This document shows, piece after piece, positions 23,805 to 32,957 of a stretch of DNA of 46,571 bases (position 1 is the stretch's first letter; each line of letters opens with the position of its first letter). Source of the stretch: Promethearchaeota archaeon. GTDB taxonomy: Archaea > Asgardarchaeota > Lokiarchaeia > Sigynarchaeales > SOKP01. The translations under genes were made by a program, and so were the position numbers. The stretch is taken from the NCBI GenBank assembly GCA_019058515.1, contig JAHPYY010000034.1, positions 1 through 46,571 on the forward strand, written 5' to 3'. The notes under the pieces are model-generated. The model saw nothing but the letters and a program-made list of their open reading frames with translations, made no database searches and had not been told where the DNA came from.

Positions 23805-25133
23805 GTGAGTAAGAAACTAGACGAAATTAGAAGTATTTTAATGAATCATAACGATTGGCTAAAAAATTCGATACCGCTAATCGCCTCAGAGAACATCACA
23901 AGCCCTGCGGTCGATGAAGCTTGTAGTTGCGACTTTTCGCATAGATACGCGGAAGGGTGGGTAGGAGAACGAGTGTACGCTGGGTGCAAATACATTGATG
24001 AAATTGAACGCATCTGCATGGAGTTAACAAAGGAGTTTTTCAATTGTATCTACGCAGATGTGAGACCTATTTCGGGGGTTGTTGCAAATTTAACGATGTA
24101 CAATGCAACTACTTCTGATAACAATGGAAAAATGTGTTGCATGTCCATTATTCGGGGAGGGCACATTTCGCACGGTCCCAGATTTGCTAAGAGTGGAAGG
24201 GAGATCTTTGGAACTGCTGGTACTACGCGCGGTTTACAGGTGGAATATCTCGCCTTTGACAACGACGAAATGAATCTCGATATTGATAAATCAGCACAAA
24301 TTATTAGAGACTTTAAACCCGAACTCCTATTGTTTGGAGGTTCCGTATTCCTATTTCCCCATCCCGTAAAGGAACTAAGCGAGGTTGCAAAGGAAGTCAA
24401 CGCTTATGTCGGTTACGATGGTGCTCATGTAGCTGGACTAATAGGTTCTGGTTATTTCCAAGATCCACTTCGTGAAGGTGCAGATATTATGACACTAAGT
24501 ACGCACAAAACATTACCAGGACCCCAACACGGAACATTAGTATCGAATAGGGAAGATCTGGTGGAGAGTTTGAAATCATGTGCTTTTCCTGCATTGCTTT
24601 CCAATCATCATTTGCACAACGTAGCAGGATTGGCAATCGCATTAGCAGAGATGTTAGAGTTTGGAAAAAAATACCACAAAAATGTGCTTGACAATGCTAA
24701 AGCTTTAGGACAGGCATTATATGAGAGAGGTATAAAAGTCTTAATGGAACATAAGGGTTTTACCGAATCACATCAGATCGTGGTCGATATTAGGGATTTC
24801 GAAAAATCAATTGGATTAGGCGGAGATATCGAAAAATTATTGGAAAGCGCTAATATTATCGCGAATAGAAATCTCTTGCCGTTTGACCTCGCAGAAGGAC
24901 GCCATTATCAGAATCCAGGCGGAATCCGATTAGGGACTTCGGAAGTCACTCGTTTAGGAATGGGGAAAAGCGAAATGGCAGAAATCGCGGAATTTTTCAA
25001 GCTATTATTAATAGATAAAAAGGAGCCGAATCAAGTCGCCCAAAAAATAGCAGATTTCAAAAAAGAATTCCAAGCAATAAAATACTGTTTCCAAGACGCT
25101 AACACAGCGTACGAGTACCTTAAATTTTATTAA
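23805..25133 (+). CDS. glyA: Serine hydroxymethyltransferase, archaeal type
   Basis: 442-residue PLP enzyme interconverting serine and glycine with a pterin C1 carrier. Key blocks: IPLIASENITSPAVDEA, FSHRYAEGWVGERVYAGCKY, RPISGVVANL, RGGHISHG, YDGAHVAGLIG (Asp contacting the PLP ring) and MTLSTHKTLPGPQHG with the PLP Lys at about 235. Length and sequence fit the archaeal branch; folate or methanopterin use cannot be read off. Start GTG 23805 with ggaagtg upstream. Single gene between the glyoxalase remnant and the rpoD operon. Confidence 0.97.
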   Translation: MSKKLDEIRSILMNHNDWLKNSIPLIASENITSPAVDEACSCDFSHRYAEGWVGERVYAGCKYIDEIERICMELTKEFFNCIYADVRPISGVVANLTMYNATTSDNNGKMCCMSIIRGGHISHGPRFAKSGREIFGTAGTTRGLQVEYLAFDNDEMNLDIDKSAQIIRDFKPELLLFGGSVFLFPHPVKELSEVAKEVNAYVGYDGAHVAGLIGSGYFQDPLREGADIMTLSTHKTLPGPQHGTLVSNREDLVESLKSCAFPALLSNHHLHNVAGLAIALAEMLEFGKKYHKNVLDNAKALGQALYERGIKVLMEHKGFTESHQIVVDIRDFEKSIGLGGDIEKLLESANIIANRNLLPFDLAEGRHYQNPGGIRLGTSEVTRLGMGKSEMAEIAEFFKLLLIDKKEPNQVAQKIADFKKEFQAIKYCFQDANTAYEYLKFY

Positions 25134-25237
25134 CCTCTAACCCTTAATTCTCCCTTTTTTTAACAATAAAGTTTATCTTTTATAACGTATTTAGAAGTAT
25201 AATATCTTAAGCCTTATTATCAATTTTCTCACGTTTT

Positions 25238-26065
25238 ATGAAACTCGAAATTTTAGAGCAGACTGATCATTTTATGCTCTTACTTTTAGAAGGAATTTCT
25301 ATCGAATTACTTAACGCAGTTCGTCGTATCATTTTAACAGAAATTCCAGTAATGGCAATTGACGAAGTTATTATACTAAAGAACGATTCTCCATTGTACG
25401 ATGAGATAGTAGCTCATCGATTAGGTTTAATACCACTTGTTACAGATCTAGATACTTACAAACTCCCAAAGGAATGCGATTGTAGCGGTTTTGGGTGTCC
25501 TCTTTGCCAAGTTTCGCTTACTTGCGAAATTCACAACACTTCGAATAACCCAATGGTCATCTACTCTAAAGATTTGATATCCAATGATCCAAAAATTGTT
25601 CCAGTCAATCCTAACATACCGATTGTAAAAATTGGAAAAGACGATAAGGTCATTTTAGAAGCTTACGCCACTTTAGGCCAAGCAAAGGATCATGTTAAGT
25701 GGCAGGCTGTTTCGAATGTGTTTTATCGATACTTTCCGAAAATTGAATTTGATCAAAGTAAATGTAAAGATTGTCCCGAAAAATGCAGTGCCAGTAAGAT
25801 GTGCTCCGAAAAATTGTACATTACAAACGGTAAAAGTGTAGAATTACGCGAGGATTACGAAAGAAATTGCACATTGTGTTACAGTTGCGAGAAAAACTGT
25901 CCGAATGACGCTATTAAAGTAGGAATTGTAGAAGATAAATACTTTTTCTTCATTGAATCTGATGGCGTCTTACCTTTTAATGTTTTACTAATGAAAACAT
26001 TTGAAATCTTTAAAGAAAAGATAGCCGAATTTACCGTTAAGCTCGAAGACATCGAGATTGATTGA
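25238..26065 (+). CDS. rpoD: RNA polymerase subunit D (Rpo3) with Fe-S domain
   Basis: 275-residue archaeal Rpo3, homologue of eukaryotic RPB3 and bacterial alpha; it nucleates polymerase assembly together with subunit L. LLEGISIELLNAVRRIILTE, DEIVAHRLGLIPL and GQAKDHVKWQAVSNVFYRY are diagnostic. A ferredoxin-like insertion carries CKDCPEKCSASKMC and CTLCYSCEKNCP, enough Cys for one or two 4Fe-4S clusters as in several archaeal D subunits. A further cluster (ECDCSGFGCPLC) sits in the zinc-loop position. Start ATG 25238. It is first of an operon with L18e, L13 and S9, the standard archaeal order. Confidence 0.97.
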   Translation: MKLEILEQTDHFMLLLLEGISIELLNAVRRIILTEIPVMAIDEVIILKNDSPLYDEIVAHRLGLIPLVTDLDTYKLPKECDCSGFGCPLCQVSLTCEIHNTSNNPMVIYSKDLISNDPKIVPVNPNIPIVKIGKDDKVILEAYATLGQAKDHVKWQAVSNVFYRYFPKIEFDQSKCKDCPEKCSASKMCSEKLYITNGKSVELREDYERNCTLCYSCEKNCPNDAIKVGIVEDKYFFFIESDGVLPFNVLLMKTFEIFKEKIAEFTVKLEDIEID

Positions 26066-26147
26066 GTAAATTGAGTAATGTAATTTTCTATAAAAAAATT
26101 CTTAAGTTATTTCGTATTTAAACAATAAAAATTGAAGAAATAGAAAC

Positions 26148-26504
26148 ATGAGTCATCGCACTACTGGTCCATCAGATTACCACATCAGAAAACTCATCCG
26201 TGATCTACATAAGACCAAAACACGTATCTGGAAGAAAGTCTCAAGGAAACTTTCGAGTCCAAGACGAAATAGAGTAGAAGCTAATTTGTATCGAATAAAC
26301 AAACGCACGAAAGATGGAGACACGATTGTAGTACCAGGAAAAGTACTAGGTATCGGTAAATTAGAGCGTAAAATTACTATTGCCTGTTTGACTTATTCGG
26401 AAAGCGTTCTCCCTAAAGTGGAAGCTTCAGGTAGTAGTCTTATCACAATCAGACAGTTACTAGAGCAAAATCCAAAAGGATCTGGAGTAAAAGTGTTTTA
26501 CTAA
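26148..26504 (+). CDS. rpl18e: Ribosomal protein L18e
   Basis: 118-residue large-subunit protein L18e (eL18). Diagnostic stretches: LIRDLHKTKTRIWKKVSRKL, NLYRINKRTKDGDTIVVPGK and VLGIGKLERKITIACLTYSE, ending in LEQNPKGSGVKVFY. It lies 82 nt after rpoD, and 18 nt before rpl13. Start ATG 26148. Confidence 0.97.
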   Translation: MSHRTTGPSDYHIRKLIRDLHKTKTRIWKKVSRKLSSPRRNRVEANLYRINKRTKDGDTIVVPGKVLGIGKLERKITIACLTYSESVLPKVEASGSSLITIRQLLEQNPKGSGVKVFY

Positions 26505-26522
26505 GGTAAATGGAGGAGTAAT

Positions 26523-26993
26523 ATGCAAGAATACACGATATTAGATGCTACAAATAAGATTTTAGGCAGATTTTGTAGTAAGGTTGCAAAAAGAGCGTTA
26601 TTGGGGGAAAACATAGTAATCGTTAACGCTAAAGACGCCATTATTAGTGGAAATAAGAAGGATATTCACAAAAAGTACTTAGATAGATTGAATATCTCCA
26701 CGGCAACTAATCCTAGAAGAGGTCCTTTCTGGCCAAGGCGACCTGATACATTAATGAGGAGTACTATTAAAAAAATGCTACCTCGAAAGAAACTAAGGGG
26801 AAAGCTAGCCCTAAGAAGAGTTCATGTGTACATTGGAGATATTCCAGAGCGATTTAAAAAAATATATCAAAGGATTACTCGTGGTGAAGTTCAAGATGTG
26901 AACATAGATCGCTTATTCTATCGAAACAAATACATAACCTTAGAAAATTTGTGCGAAAGAATTGGTTGGCACAAAATAAATATTGAGGTCTGA
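26523..26993 (+). CDS. rpl13: Ribosomal protein L13
   Basis: 156-residue uL13. ILDATNKILGRFCSKVAKRA at the N-terminus, VIVNAKDAIISGNK, RGPFWPRRPDTLMRSTIKKM and LPRKKLRGKLALRRVHVYIG are family blocks; the C-terminal part is archaeal/eukaryotic in type. A strong Shine-Dalgarno sequence (ggagga) precedes ATG 26523. The stop is followed after four bases by the rps9 start. Confidence 0.97.
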   Translation: MQEYTILDATNKILGRFCSKVAKRALLGENIVIVNAKDAIISGNKKDIHKKYLDRLNISTATNPRRGPFWPRRPDTLMRSTIKKMLPRKKLRGKLALRRVHVYIGDIPERFKKIYQRITRGEVQDVNIDRLFYRNKYITLENLCERIGWHKINIEV

Positions 26994-26997
26994 AATA

Positions 26998-27408
26998 ATG
27001 TCAATGAAAGTAGTACAATCGTCAGGAAAAAGAAAGAGTGCTATTGCAAGAGCAGTGTTAAAACACCCCGCCAAAGGTCAAATTAAAATAAATAACGTTC
27101 CATTAGCGATTTTCCAGCCTGAAATTTCTCGATTACGCATTCAAGAGGTTATTGAAGTTGCTAATAATCCTAAAATTGATAAGTGTGATATTAAAATTAC
27201 CGTTGAGGGAAGCGGAATTAGTTCCCAAACCGACGCCGTTCGGATCGCAATTGCAAAGGCTATCCGAAAGTTTTTAGGAACAAAAACTATTGAACGAACA
27301 TTCAGAGAATACGACGAGGCTTTACTGAGTGGAGATTCAAGACGCACTGAACCTAAAAAATTCGGTGGAAAGAAAGCACGCGCAAGAAGGCAAAAATCTT
27401 TCCGTTAA
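26998..27408 (+). CDS. rps9: Ribosomal protein S9
   Basis: 136-residue uS9. VQSSGKRKSAIARAVLKHPA, DAVRIAIAKAIRKFLG and the ending KKFGGKKARARRQKSFR, whose tail reaches the decoding centre, identify it. ATG 26998 is chosen over an upstream in-frame start within rpl13, because gaggt lies at the right distance. In many archaea rpoN and rpoK follow; here the convergent aroA gene overlaps the stop codon by four bases instead, and neither rpoN nor rpoK is in the window. Confidence 0.97.
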   Translation: MSMKVVQSSGKRKSAIARAVLKHPAKGQIKINNVPLAIFQPEISRLRIQEVIEVANNPKIDKCDIKITVEGSGISSQTDAVRIAIAKAIRKFLGTKTIERTFREYDEALLSGDSRRTEPKKFGGKKARARRQKSFR

Positions 27409-28727
27409 ACTTGGCGTATATCCGCTCCAAGTATTTTTAAGTCCTCAAAGAAGTTAGGATACGAATCGTAAACTATTTCTGCATTATTTAATTGTGAAGG
27501 TTTTTTTGCAAAAAGCGCAGCGATAGTACAAGCCATAGCTACGCGATGGTCGTTAAAATGAGCTATTTTTGAAGCCTTTAAATGTTGAGTCTGGTATATA
27601 GTGAAGCTATCATTACTTTCTTTTACTTTTACTCCCATGTGAGTCAATACATGCTTCATAGATTTTACTCTATCGCTTTCTTTTGATTTAAGGTTTGAAA
27701 TATTGTATAATTTAGTTTTTTCCCTGGCAAATATTCCTAAAACCGATAAAATTGGGAACAAATCTGGTATGTCGATACAATCAATATCCATGCCATGTAG
27801 TGCACCAATTTCCGCTCCTTTCACAATAACTATATTTTTCTTAGGATTAAATGTAATTTTCGCTCCCATTTCTCTTATAATATCTATAAATCTCTTATCT
27901 CCTTGAGGATCATTCATATTTAAATTTTTCAAACAAATTTTAGATTCCTTGCCTGAGAGAACTGAGGCGCAGATAGGAAAAGCTGCAGAAGAAAAATCTC
28001 CTGGAATCGTATAAGTAAACGCATTAATCGTTTGGTTGGTAGGAATAATGAAATTAAGACCATCGTGCAATGATTGGGTCAAATCTTTTATTGTAATATT
28101 TAATTGTTTTAGCAAGTTAAGCGATACATTAATATACGGATAGGAAACGATAGGAGGAGTTACTTCGATTTTAATTTCATTTTGAACACACCTTAAAGAT
28201 GGGGTGATGAATAATAGTGCGGAAATGAATTGAGAACTGACATTTCCTTCAATTTTAATAGGATCACATAAATCATTTTCCCTCCAAACATGTATTCCAT
28301 TGGAGATATGCTTGTATTTTGCACCTAAGCTTTTTAAAGATTGTAAAAAAGGAATAATAGGGCGTTGTTTTCGAAAAAACTCTCCAGTTATTTTCAAACC
28401 ATGTGTACATAATAGACTTAATGCGCATAGAAATCGTACAGTAGTACCTGAATTCTTACAATCTAAAGGAGCGTCAGGAGATTTTAACCTATCGAGAGTT
28501 GTTTCAACTTTGTATTTACCAAAAGTCTCCTCCTCAATTTTAACACCTATTTTTATTAGAGCTTCAATTGTGACTCCCACATCTCCAGAAACTAAAGGAT
28601 TCCTTATGATTGAAACACCTGAAGTTAAACTAGAGGCAATAAAAGCGCGATGTGAGTAGCTTTTAGAAGGTGAGGCTGATAATTCTCCAGATAATTCGTT
28701 AGTAAGAGGATGAATTATAAGATCCAT
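27405..28727 (-). CDS. aroA: 3-phosphoshikimate 1-carboxyvinyltransferase (EPSP synthase)
   Basis: 440-residue shikimate-pathway enzyme joining PEP to shikimate-3-phosphate. It shows LSASPSKSYSHRAFIASSL (phosphate-binding Lys and Arg), DCKNSGTTVRFLCAL, FFRKQRPIIPFLQSL (loop with Arg), VSSQFISALLF, GDFSSAAFPICA (catalytic Asp region), CIDIPDLFPILSVLG, ESDRVKSMKHVL and FNDHRVAMACTIAA. All expected active-site blocks are there. Start ATG 28727. It is divergent from aroC with an 85-nt gap, so the two shikimate genes share a promoter region, and it ends inside the rps9 stop codon. Confidence 0.96.
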   Translation of the reverse strand: MDLIIHPLTNELSGELSASPSKSYSHRAFIASSLTSGVSIIRNPLVSGDVGVTIEALIKIGVKIEEETFGKYKVETTLDRLKSPDAPLDCKNSGTTVRFLCALSLLCTHGLKITGEFFRKQRPIIPFLQSLKSLGAKYKHISNGIHVWRENDLCDPIKIEGNVSSQFISALLFITPSLRCVQNEIKIEVTPPIVSYPYINVSLNLLKQLNITIKDLTQSLHDGLNFIIPTNQTINAFTYTIPGDFSSAAFPICASVLSGKESKICLKNLNMNDPQGDKRFIDIIREMGAKITFNPKKNIVIVKGAEIGALHGMDIDCIDIPDLFPILSVLGIFAREKTKLYNISNLKSKESDRVKSMKHVLTHMGVKVKESNDSFTIYQTQHLKASKIAHFNDHRVAMACTIAALFAKKPSQLNNAEIVYDSYPNFFEDLKILGADIRQV

Positions 28728-28812
28728 AAGGGGATTTGATAATATATATTATATTAACTAGATAATTATTCTTAGAAATTATAGATTTAATTATTTTAAT
28801 TTTGCTAGAATA

Positions 28813-29922
28813 ATGGGAGCAAATTCACTAGGAAATCGATTTAAAATCACATCTTTTGGAGAAAGTCATGGTAATCTAGTGGGCGTGATAATTGACGGAG
28901 TATCCGCAGGATTAGATATAGATATAGAATTTATTCAAGGACAGGTGGATTTAAGAAGACCTGGACAATCGGATTTGGTTACTGAAAGGAAAGAAAGGGA
29001 TCAAGTCGAGATTCTTTCTGGCGTATTCAACCGGAAATCAACAGGTGCTCCTATTTGTCTGATAATAAGAAATCATGATGTAAAATCTATCGATTACGAA
29101 AAAATCAAGCACTATTTAAGACCTTCGCACGTTGATTTTGTCGCATTAAAAAGATTTGGGGGATATGCTGATTACAGAGGGTCAGGGCGATTTTCTGGAA
29201 GAGTTACAGCTGGATTTGTAATGGCAGGGTCAATAGCAAAGTTATTGTTAAATAAATACAACATTTCTATCCTTGCATATACCAGAAGTATAGGTGATAT
29301 TGAGGACCTAAATGATTACAGCAGCGAAGATCTTAAATCGCTAAGTCATAAAAGAGAAGAAACCCTAGTCAGATCCTTAGATGCCCAAAAGTCCGAATCT
29401 ATGAGGAAGTTAATTGAAGAAGTTAAGGTTAACGGAGATTCTGTTGGAGGTACAATCAAATGCATTGTAACTAATTACCCTCCTGGTATTGGTGAGCCTG
29501 TGTTTAATAGCCTTGAATCTAATATTAGTAAGGCTATATTTTCAATACCGGGAGTAAAAGGAATAGAATTTGGAGCTGGCTTCCGATCAACTAGAATGAA
29601 AGGTTCAGAGCACAACGATCCGTGGATTATTAAAGACGGAGAAATAAAAACGAGCAAAAACGATTCGGGGGGTATCATAGGAGGGATCTCCACTGGAATG
29701 CCAATAGTATGTACGATTGCTGTTAAGCCAACTTCAACGATTGCAAAACCTCAAAATACGGTTAATATAGATACAATGAAAGAAGAAAAAATGGAATTTA
29801 AAGGGCGGCACGATCCGTGCATAGTTCCAAGAGCAATTGTGGTCGTTGAGGCGATGATGGCTGTCGTGTTATTGGACCATCTATTAATCAATGGTTATAT
29901 TCCGCCGATAATTGAAGCTTAA
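28813..29922 (+). CDS. aroC: Chorismate synthase
   Basis: 369 residues, the FMN-dependent last step to chorismate. FGESHGNLVGVIIDGVSAG, DLRRPGQSDLVTERKERDQV, EILSGVFNRKSTGAPICLII, RPSHVDFVALKRFG and RGSGRFSGRVTAGFVMAGS are conserved blocks; GGIIGGISTGMPIV and RHDPCIVPRAIVVVEAM close the protein. The active-site His of GESHG and of RHDP are kept. Start ATG 28813, without a strong Shine-Dalgarno sequence. Divergent from aroA. Confidence 0.97.
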   Translation: MGANSLGNRFKITSFGESHGNLVGVIIDGVSAGLDIDIEFIQGQVDLRRPGQSDLVTERKERDQVEILSGVFNRKSTGAPICLIIRNHDVKSIDYEKIKHYLRPSHVDFVALKRFGGYADYRGSGRFSGRVTAGFVMAGSIAKLLLNKYNISILAYTRSIGDIEDLNDYSSEDLKSLSHKREETLVRSLDAQKSESMRKLIEEVKVNGDSVGGTIKCIVTNYPPGIGEPVFNSLESNISKAIFSIPGVKGIEFGAGFRSTRMKGSEHNDPWIIKDGEIKTSKNDSGGIIGGISTGMPIVCTIAVKPTSTIAKPQNTVNIDTMKEEKMEFKGRHDPCIVPRAIVVVEAMMAVVLLDHLLINGYIPPIIEA

Positions 29923-30266
29923 ATCGACCTTAAATTCTCAACTCTCTACTTTTACTTTAAGAGAAAGCGACTTACATATCTCTTATTCCCAATTTTATAT
30001 CCGAATACTTCTGATAAAGCAATAAAAAGACTTTCCATGAATTCCACCACTCTTTAGCATTCTTTTGACTACAGTGGTTAGTGTTTTTAAAGTGGCTTTT
30101 TGAATGGCTAATTCCTCATCTTGAAGAATTTTATGTTCAGCAAGCAAACGAAGAGATACCGTTGACTAGATTAACGATTTTGCGATTAAAAGAAATTTAT
30201 TATAGAAGAATTTTTTTAAATACTCTGCTAAGGGATTTTAATAATAGGGGTATTTCGTTATTTTTT
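29923..30266. other. Intergenic gap after aroC, no convincing gene
   Basis: 344 bases between convergent genes. A + strand frame from GTG 30081 (86 codons) runs 75 bases into the TudS-like gene and has no recognisable family. A minus-strand frame of about 53 codons contains LAEHKILQDEELAIQKATLK but likewise matches nothing known. No RNA or repeat was seen. Confidence 0.4.
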
Positions 30267-31268
30267 TTAGAGATTTCTATTTTCTCTAGGATTCCAGTAA
30301 GTCCTACCTCTCCAAGTATCTGTGATGTCGAAATTCATTAACTCCTCGGGATAAGGATTTAAATACGATTGTTCTTGTAAATACGGCATATGTGTTCTTG
30401 TTATCCAAGATTTTATTATTTCTATGATTACAAATAGAGGAATCCATCCTGCTCTAAACTTCTCCAATTCATCTAGAAAAAATGCTTTTTCTTCAGAGTT
30501 TAAGGTTTTCTTGAAATATCCAAGCATGTGCATCAATATATTTATATGTGAAGTATAATTAGGAGGTCTTTTCAATAGATCGAAAAGGAGCTTTTCGTAT
30601 TTTTCTAATAATGAATTAGACGATTCACTATGAGGGTTTGCTACAATTCTACCCATAGCTCTCATTAAGTTTTGATTATACGCCATGAAAAGAAATTTAT
30701 TCTTGGAATGGAACTCTACTAAATTTTTTTGGGATTCTGAATCTTTTAAGCTTCGGAATTTAGCAGTAGTGTAGAGCTTTATGAGCCAGTGTTCTCTAAT
30801 TCTAAAGTTCCTTAACCTTCCTTCTGTCTCAATGGCAAGGTAAGGAAAACGGTTCAACACTGCTCTTCCGAATAATCCCGCTCCCCTTTCAATTACAGCC
30901 GATCCTGGCTTTATGTCATGGTAAAATTTCGTTTCTTTGATTCCACAGGAAGGTGACTGAGATTTTAGAATAAATCCGTCAACAAAATCAATAGAATTAA
31001 GATATTGATTAGAAAAAGATTCCATTTTCTCAGTTAAATCTTCTGAAGTACTGGGTTGTATTAATTTCAATCTTTCTTCTTTTATTATTCTGATAGGGTT
31101 TCTTGGAATCCCTAAACCGATCTCGACTTCAGCACAAATAGGTTGGAACTCTATATGCGATTTAAAAGTATCAACAACAGGACTTTTTATTAAGTTTCCA
31201 TTCCACCTACAATGCTCAAACTCTATACATTTGCTAATAACCACCCTTGGCTTAATGTAATCTTTCAT
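30267..31268 (-). CDS. DUF523 (TudS-like) - DUF1722 fusion protein
   Basis: 333 residues. The N-terminal half (about 1-165) is DUF523: SKCIEFEHCRWNG with two Cys, LGIPRNPIRI and SQSPSCGIKE with the third Cys, the set that binds a 4Fe-4S cluster in the thiouracil desulfidase TudS. The second half (about 170-333) is DUF1722: HSKNKFLFMAYNQ, MGRIVAN and LKRPPNYTSHINILMHMLGY. The fusion is well known in bacteria and archaea (YbgA-like). Desulfuration of a thiolated base is the best guess. Start ATG 31268. It follows a two-helix membrane protein by 18 nt and probably forms an operon with it and a methyltransferase. Confidence 0.88.
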   Translation of the reverse strand: MKDYIKPRVVISKCIEFEHCRWNGNLIKSPVVDTFKSHIEFQPICAEVEIGLGIPRNPIRIIKEERLKLIQPSTSEDLTEKMESFSNQYLNSIDFVDGFILKSQSPSCGIKETKFYHDIKPGSAVIERGAGLFGRAVLNRFPYLAIETEGRLRNFRIREHWLIKLYTTAKFRSLKDSESQKNLVEFHSKNKFLFMAYNQNLMRAMGRIVANPHSESSNSLLEKYEKLLFDLLKRPPNYTSHINILMHMLGYFKKTLNSEEKAFFLDELEKFRAGWIPLFVIIEIIKSWITRTHMPYLQEQSYLNPYPEELMNFDITDTWRGRTYWNPRENRNL

Positions 31269-31286
31269 AATTGGCTTTATTCCGAC

Positions 31287-31592
31287 TCAATTTGTACTTT
31301 TCAACATTTTTTTTGAAAGAATGATAGCAATTATTATTAAGGAAACTCCTATTATAAAAAAACTCATAGAATTGAACACTTCAGCAGCCTCGGCTCTCCA
31401 GAACACATCAGTTTCTACTAAATCTGGCATAAATCCCTGAATATAGTGGAAGTTAAACTCACTAATAAAGGATAACACAATTAACAATATGCCAGTTACC
31501 AAAATAACCAATTCTGCTGAATTAAATCTTGGGTATGCATTATCTACCATACATTTATTCAAATCCTTGATTGTGTTATAATTTCTTTCCAT
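31287..31592 (-). CDS. Two-helix membrane protein
   Basis: 101 residues, no recognised family. Two hydrophobic helices (AELVILVTGILLIVLSFISE and FFIIGVSLIIIAIILSKK) are separated by about 35 polar, mostly acidic residues (GFMPDLVETDVFWRAEAAEV). ATG 31592 is chosen; it overlaps the last 17 bases of the methyltransferase gene, a typical translational coupling, while a further upstream ATG would overlap by 41. Followed at 18 nt by the TudS-like gene. Confidence 0.6.
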   Translation of the reverse strand: MERNYNTIKDLNKCMVDNAYPRFNSAELVILVTGILLIVLSFISEFNFHYIQGFMPDLVETDVFWRAEAAEVFNSMSFFIIGVSLIIIAIILSKKMLKSTN

Positions 31593-32190
31593 AAATCCAA
31601 TATTGCAATTCTCCACCCCGTTCTAGCACACCTTCAAAAAGAATCGAAAATCCTGCTTTTTTAACAAGCTCCAAGGTTTTTTTAGGAGAGAAATTACTCC
31701 AAAACATGGGAACTCCAAAAAAATTGCTCGTTCCTTCTGACTCAGAAACACCCATGTTAATCATTAAGATTCCTTCAGGTTTCAAAATATCGTGAAATTT
31801 TTGGAAAATTGAATAATGTTTGCTTTTAGGAATGTGGAAAAGAGTATAAACGCTAACTATCCCATCAAAACTATTATCTTCAAATTTTATATCTACAATG
31901 TCCATTTTAACGAATTTAGCTTTCGGTACATTCTTTTGAGCTAAACTGAGCATTTTATCCGATAGATCTATACCAATTACCTTTAAACTTTTTGATACTA
32001 AAAATTTAGAAGTGGGAATCCCCGCTCCGCATCCTGCATCTAAAATATAAGCTTCTTCAGAAAGAAGTGACGAAAATCGCTCTAGTTCGCCATTGAATTT
32101 ATTTAAATCCCTATGGGTATAATACAATTCAGCAATTTGGTTATATCCTTTTTGTACGATTATGCCTATTTGATTCATACTAATATGCAT
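31576..32190 (-). CDS. Class I SAM-dependent methyltransferase
   Basis: 204 residues with a standard Rossmann fold: YILDAGCGAGIPTSKFLV (motif I), VIGIDLSDKMLSLAQ (ribose-binding Asp), FVKMDIVDIKFEDNSFDGIV (motifs III/IV), FHDILKPEGILMINM and a C-terminal strand pair. Similar to small-molecule (UbiE/type 11) methyltransferases; substrate unknown. ATG 32190 or the ATG four codons in (MNQIG) may be the start. First gene of a probable operon with the two-helix protein and the TudS-like protein. Confidence 0.82.
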   Translation of the reverse strand: MHISMNQIGIIVQKGYNQIAELYYTHRDLNKFNGELERFSSLLSEEAYILDAGCGAGIPTSKFLVSKSLKVIGIDLSDKMLSLAQKNVPKAKFVKMDIVDIKFEDNSFDGIVSVYTLFHIPKSKHYSIFQKFHDILKPEGILMINMGVSESEGTSNFFGVPMFWSNFSPKKTLELVKKAGFSILFEGVLERGGELQYWIYGKKL

Positions 32191-32298
32191 GAGAAAATTA
32201 AATCTTTTGAAGCTGTAGCTAATAATTTATTATATACCCATGACTGATTCATTATTAATAATATGAGTTTAGCTTGAATTTTTAGTATAAATCCAATC

Positions 32299-32769
32299 TT
32301 ATAGGGATTTTAACCCAATTGGTGGTTTTACAACTTCTAATTTATAGATAAGTTGGTTTTTTGAAGTTAAAATGTCCCATTCTTTTTCTTTATCCATTCC
32401 ATGGGCAGATAGAAAATTTTTAGAATAGATTTTCCTTGCTTGCTCTGTCATTTGCCGTAAAACCTCATTTTTAAGGTCTTCTTTTTCTATTTTTTGAAGC
32501 TTACCTTGAATTGAGATGAAATAATAATTACTTAAATCAGTTTCGAATTCCTCAATCGAAACGCACACATTGGGATTTTCCTCAAGAATTTTCTTCTTTT
32601 TACCATAATCTGTGAGATGAAAATACATTACATTGTCAATAATTACATATTGAAAAGGTGCAATATAGGGAAATTGCCCGTCAATAAATGCAATTCTGCA
32701 TAAACTAAGGGAATTAACTGCTGTGTTGATTTCATCATCTGTCATAGGAGGTAATTTTATTAATTTCAT
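32299..32769 (-). CDS. FMN-binding protein, pyridoxamine 5'-phosphate oxidase family
   Basis: 156 residues with the split-barrel fold: the MTDDEINTAVNSLSLCRIAF opening, PYIAPFQYVIIDNVMYFHLT (flavin-binding strands), KKKKILEENPNVCVSIEEFE and FISIQGKLQKIE. This resembles the NimA/PNPOx-like group that binds FMN or F420. The reaction is unknown. Start ATG 32769. It stands alone upstream of the methyltransferase operon on the same strand. Confidence 0.82.
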   Translation of the reverse strand: MKLIKLPPMTDDEINTAVNSLSLCRIAFIDGQFPYIAPFQYVIIDNVMYFHLTDYGKKKKILEENPNVCVSIEEFETDLSNYYFISIQGKLQKIEKEDLKNEVLRQMTEQARKIYSKNFLSAHGMDKEKEWDILTSKNQLIYKLEVVKPPIGLKSL

Positions 32770-32957
32770 AGGTATTATTACGCTATTATCTTATATAATC
32801 GTATTCTAGCTTTGCTAAAACTCTACATCAAAAAGAGCTTTTACTTAATCCCTTTATACTAATATTTATCATAATTATGCTTCTAGATAATTTTATTAAT
32901 CCGTAGAACATTTAGTATAATATATTTTTTTTAAACATATCCTAACTTACAGCTATA

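Noticed and set aside
30081..30341. 86-codon + strand frame from GTG after aroC
   Set aside because: Runs 75 bases into the well-supported TudS-like gene, no family resemblance, no ribosome binding site.
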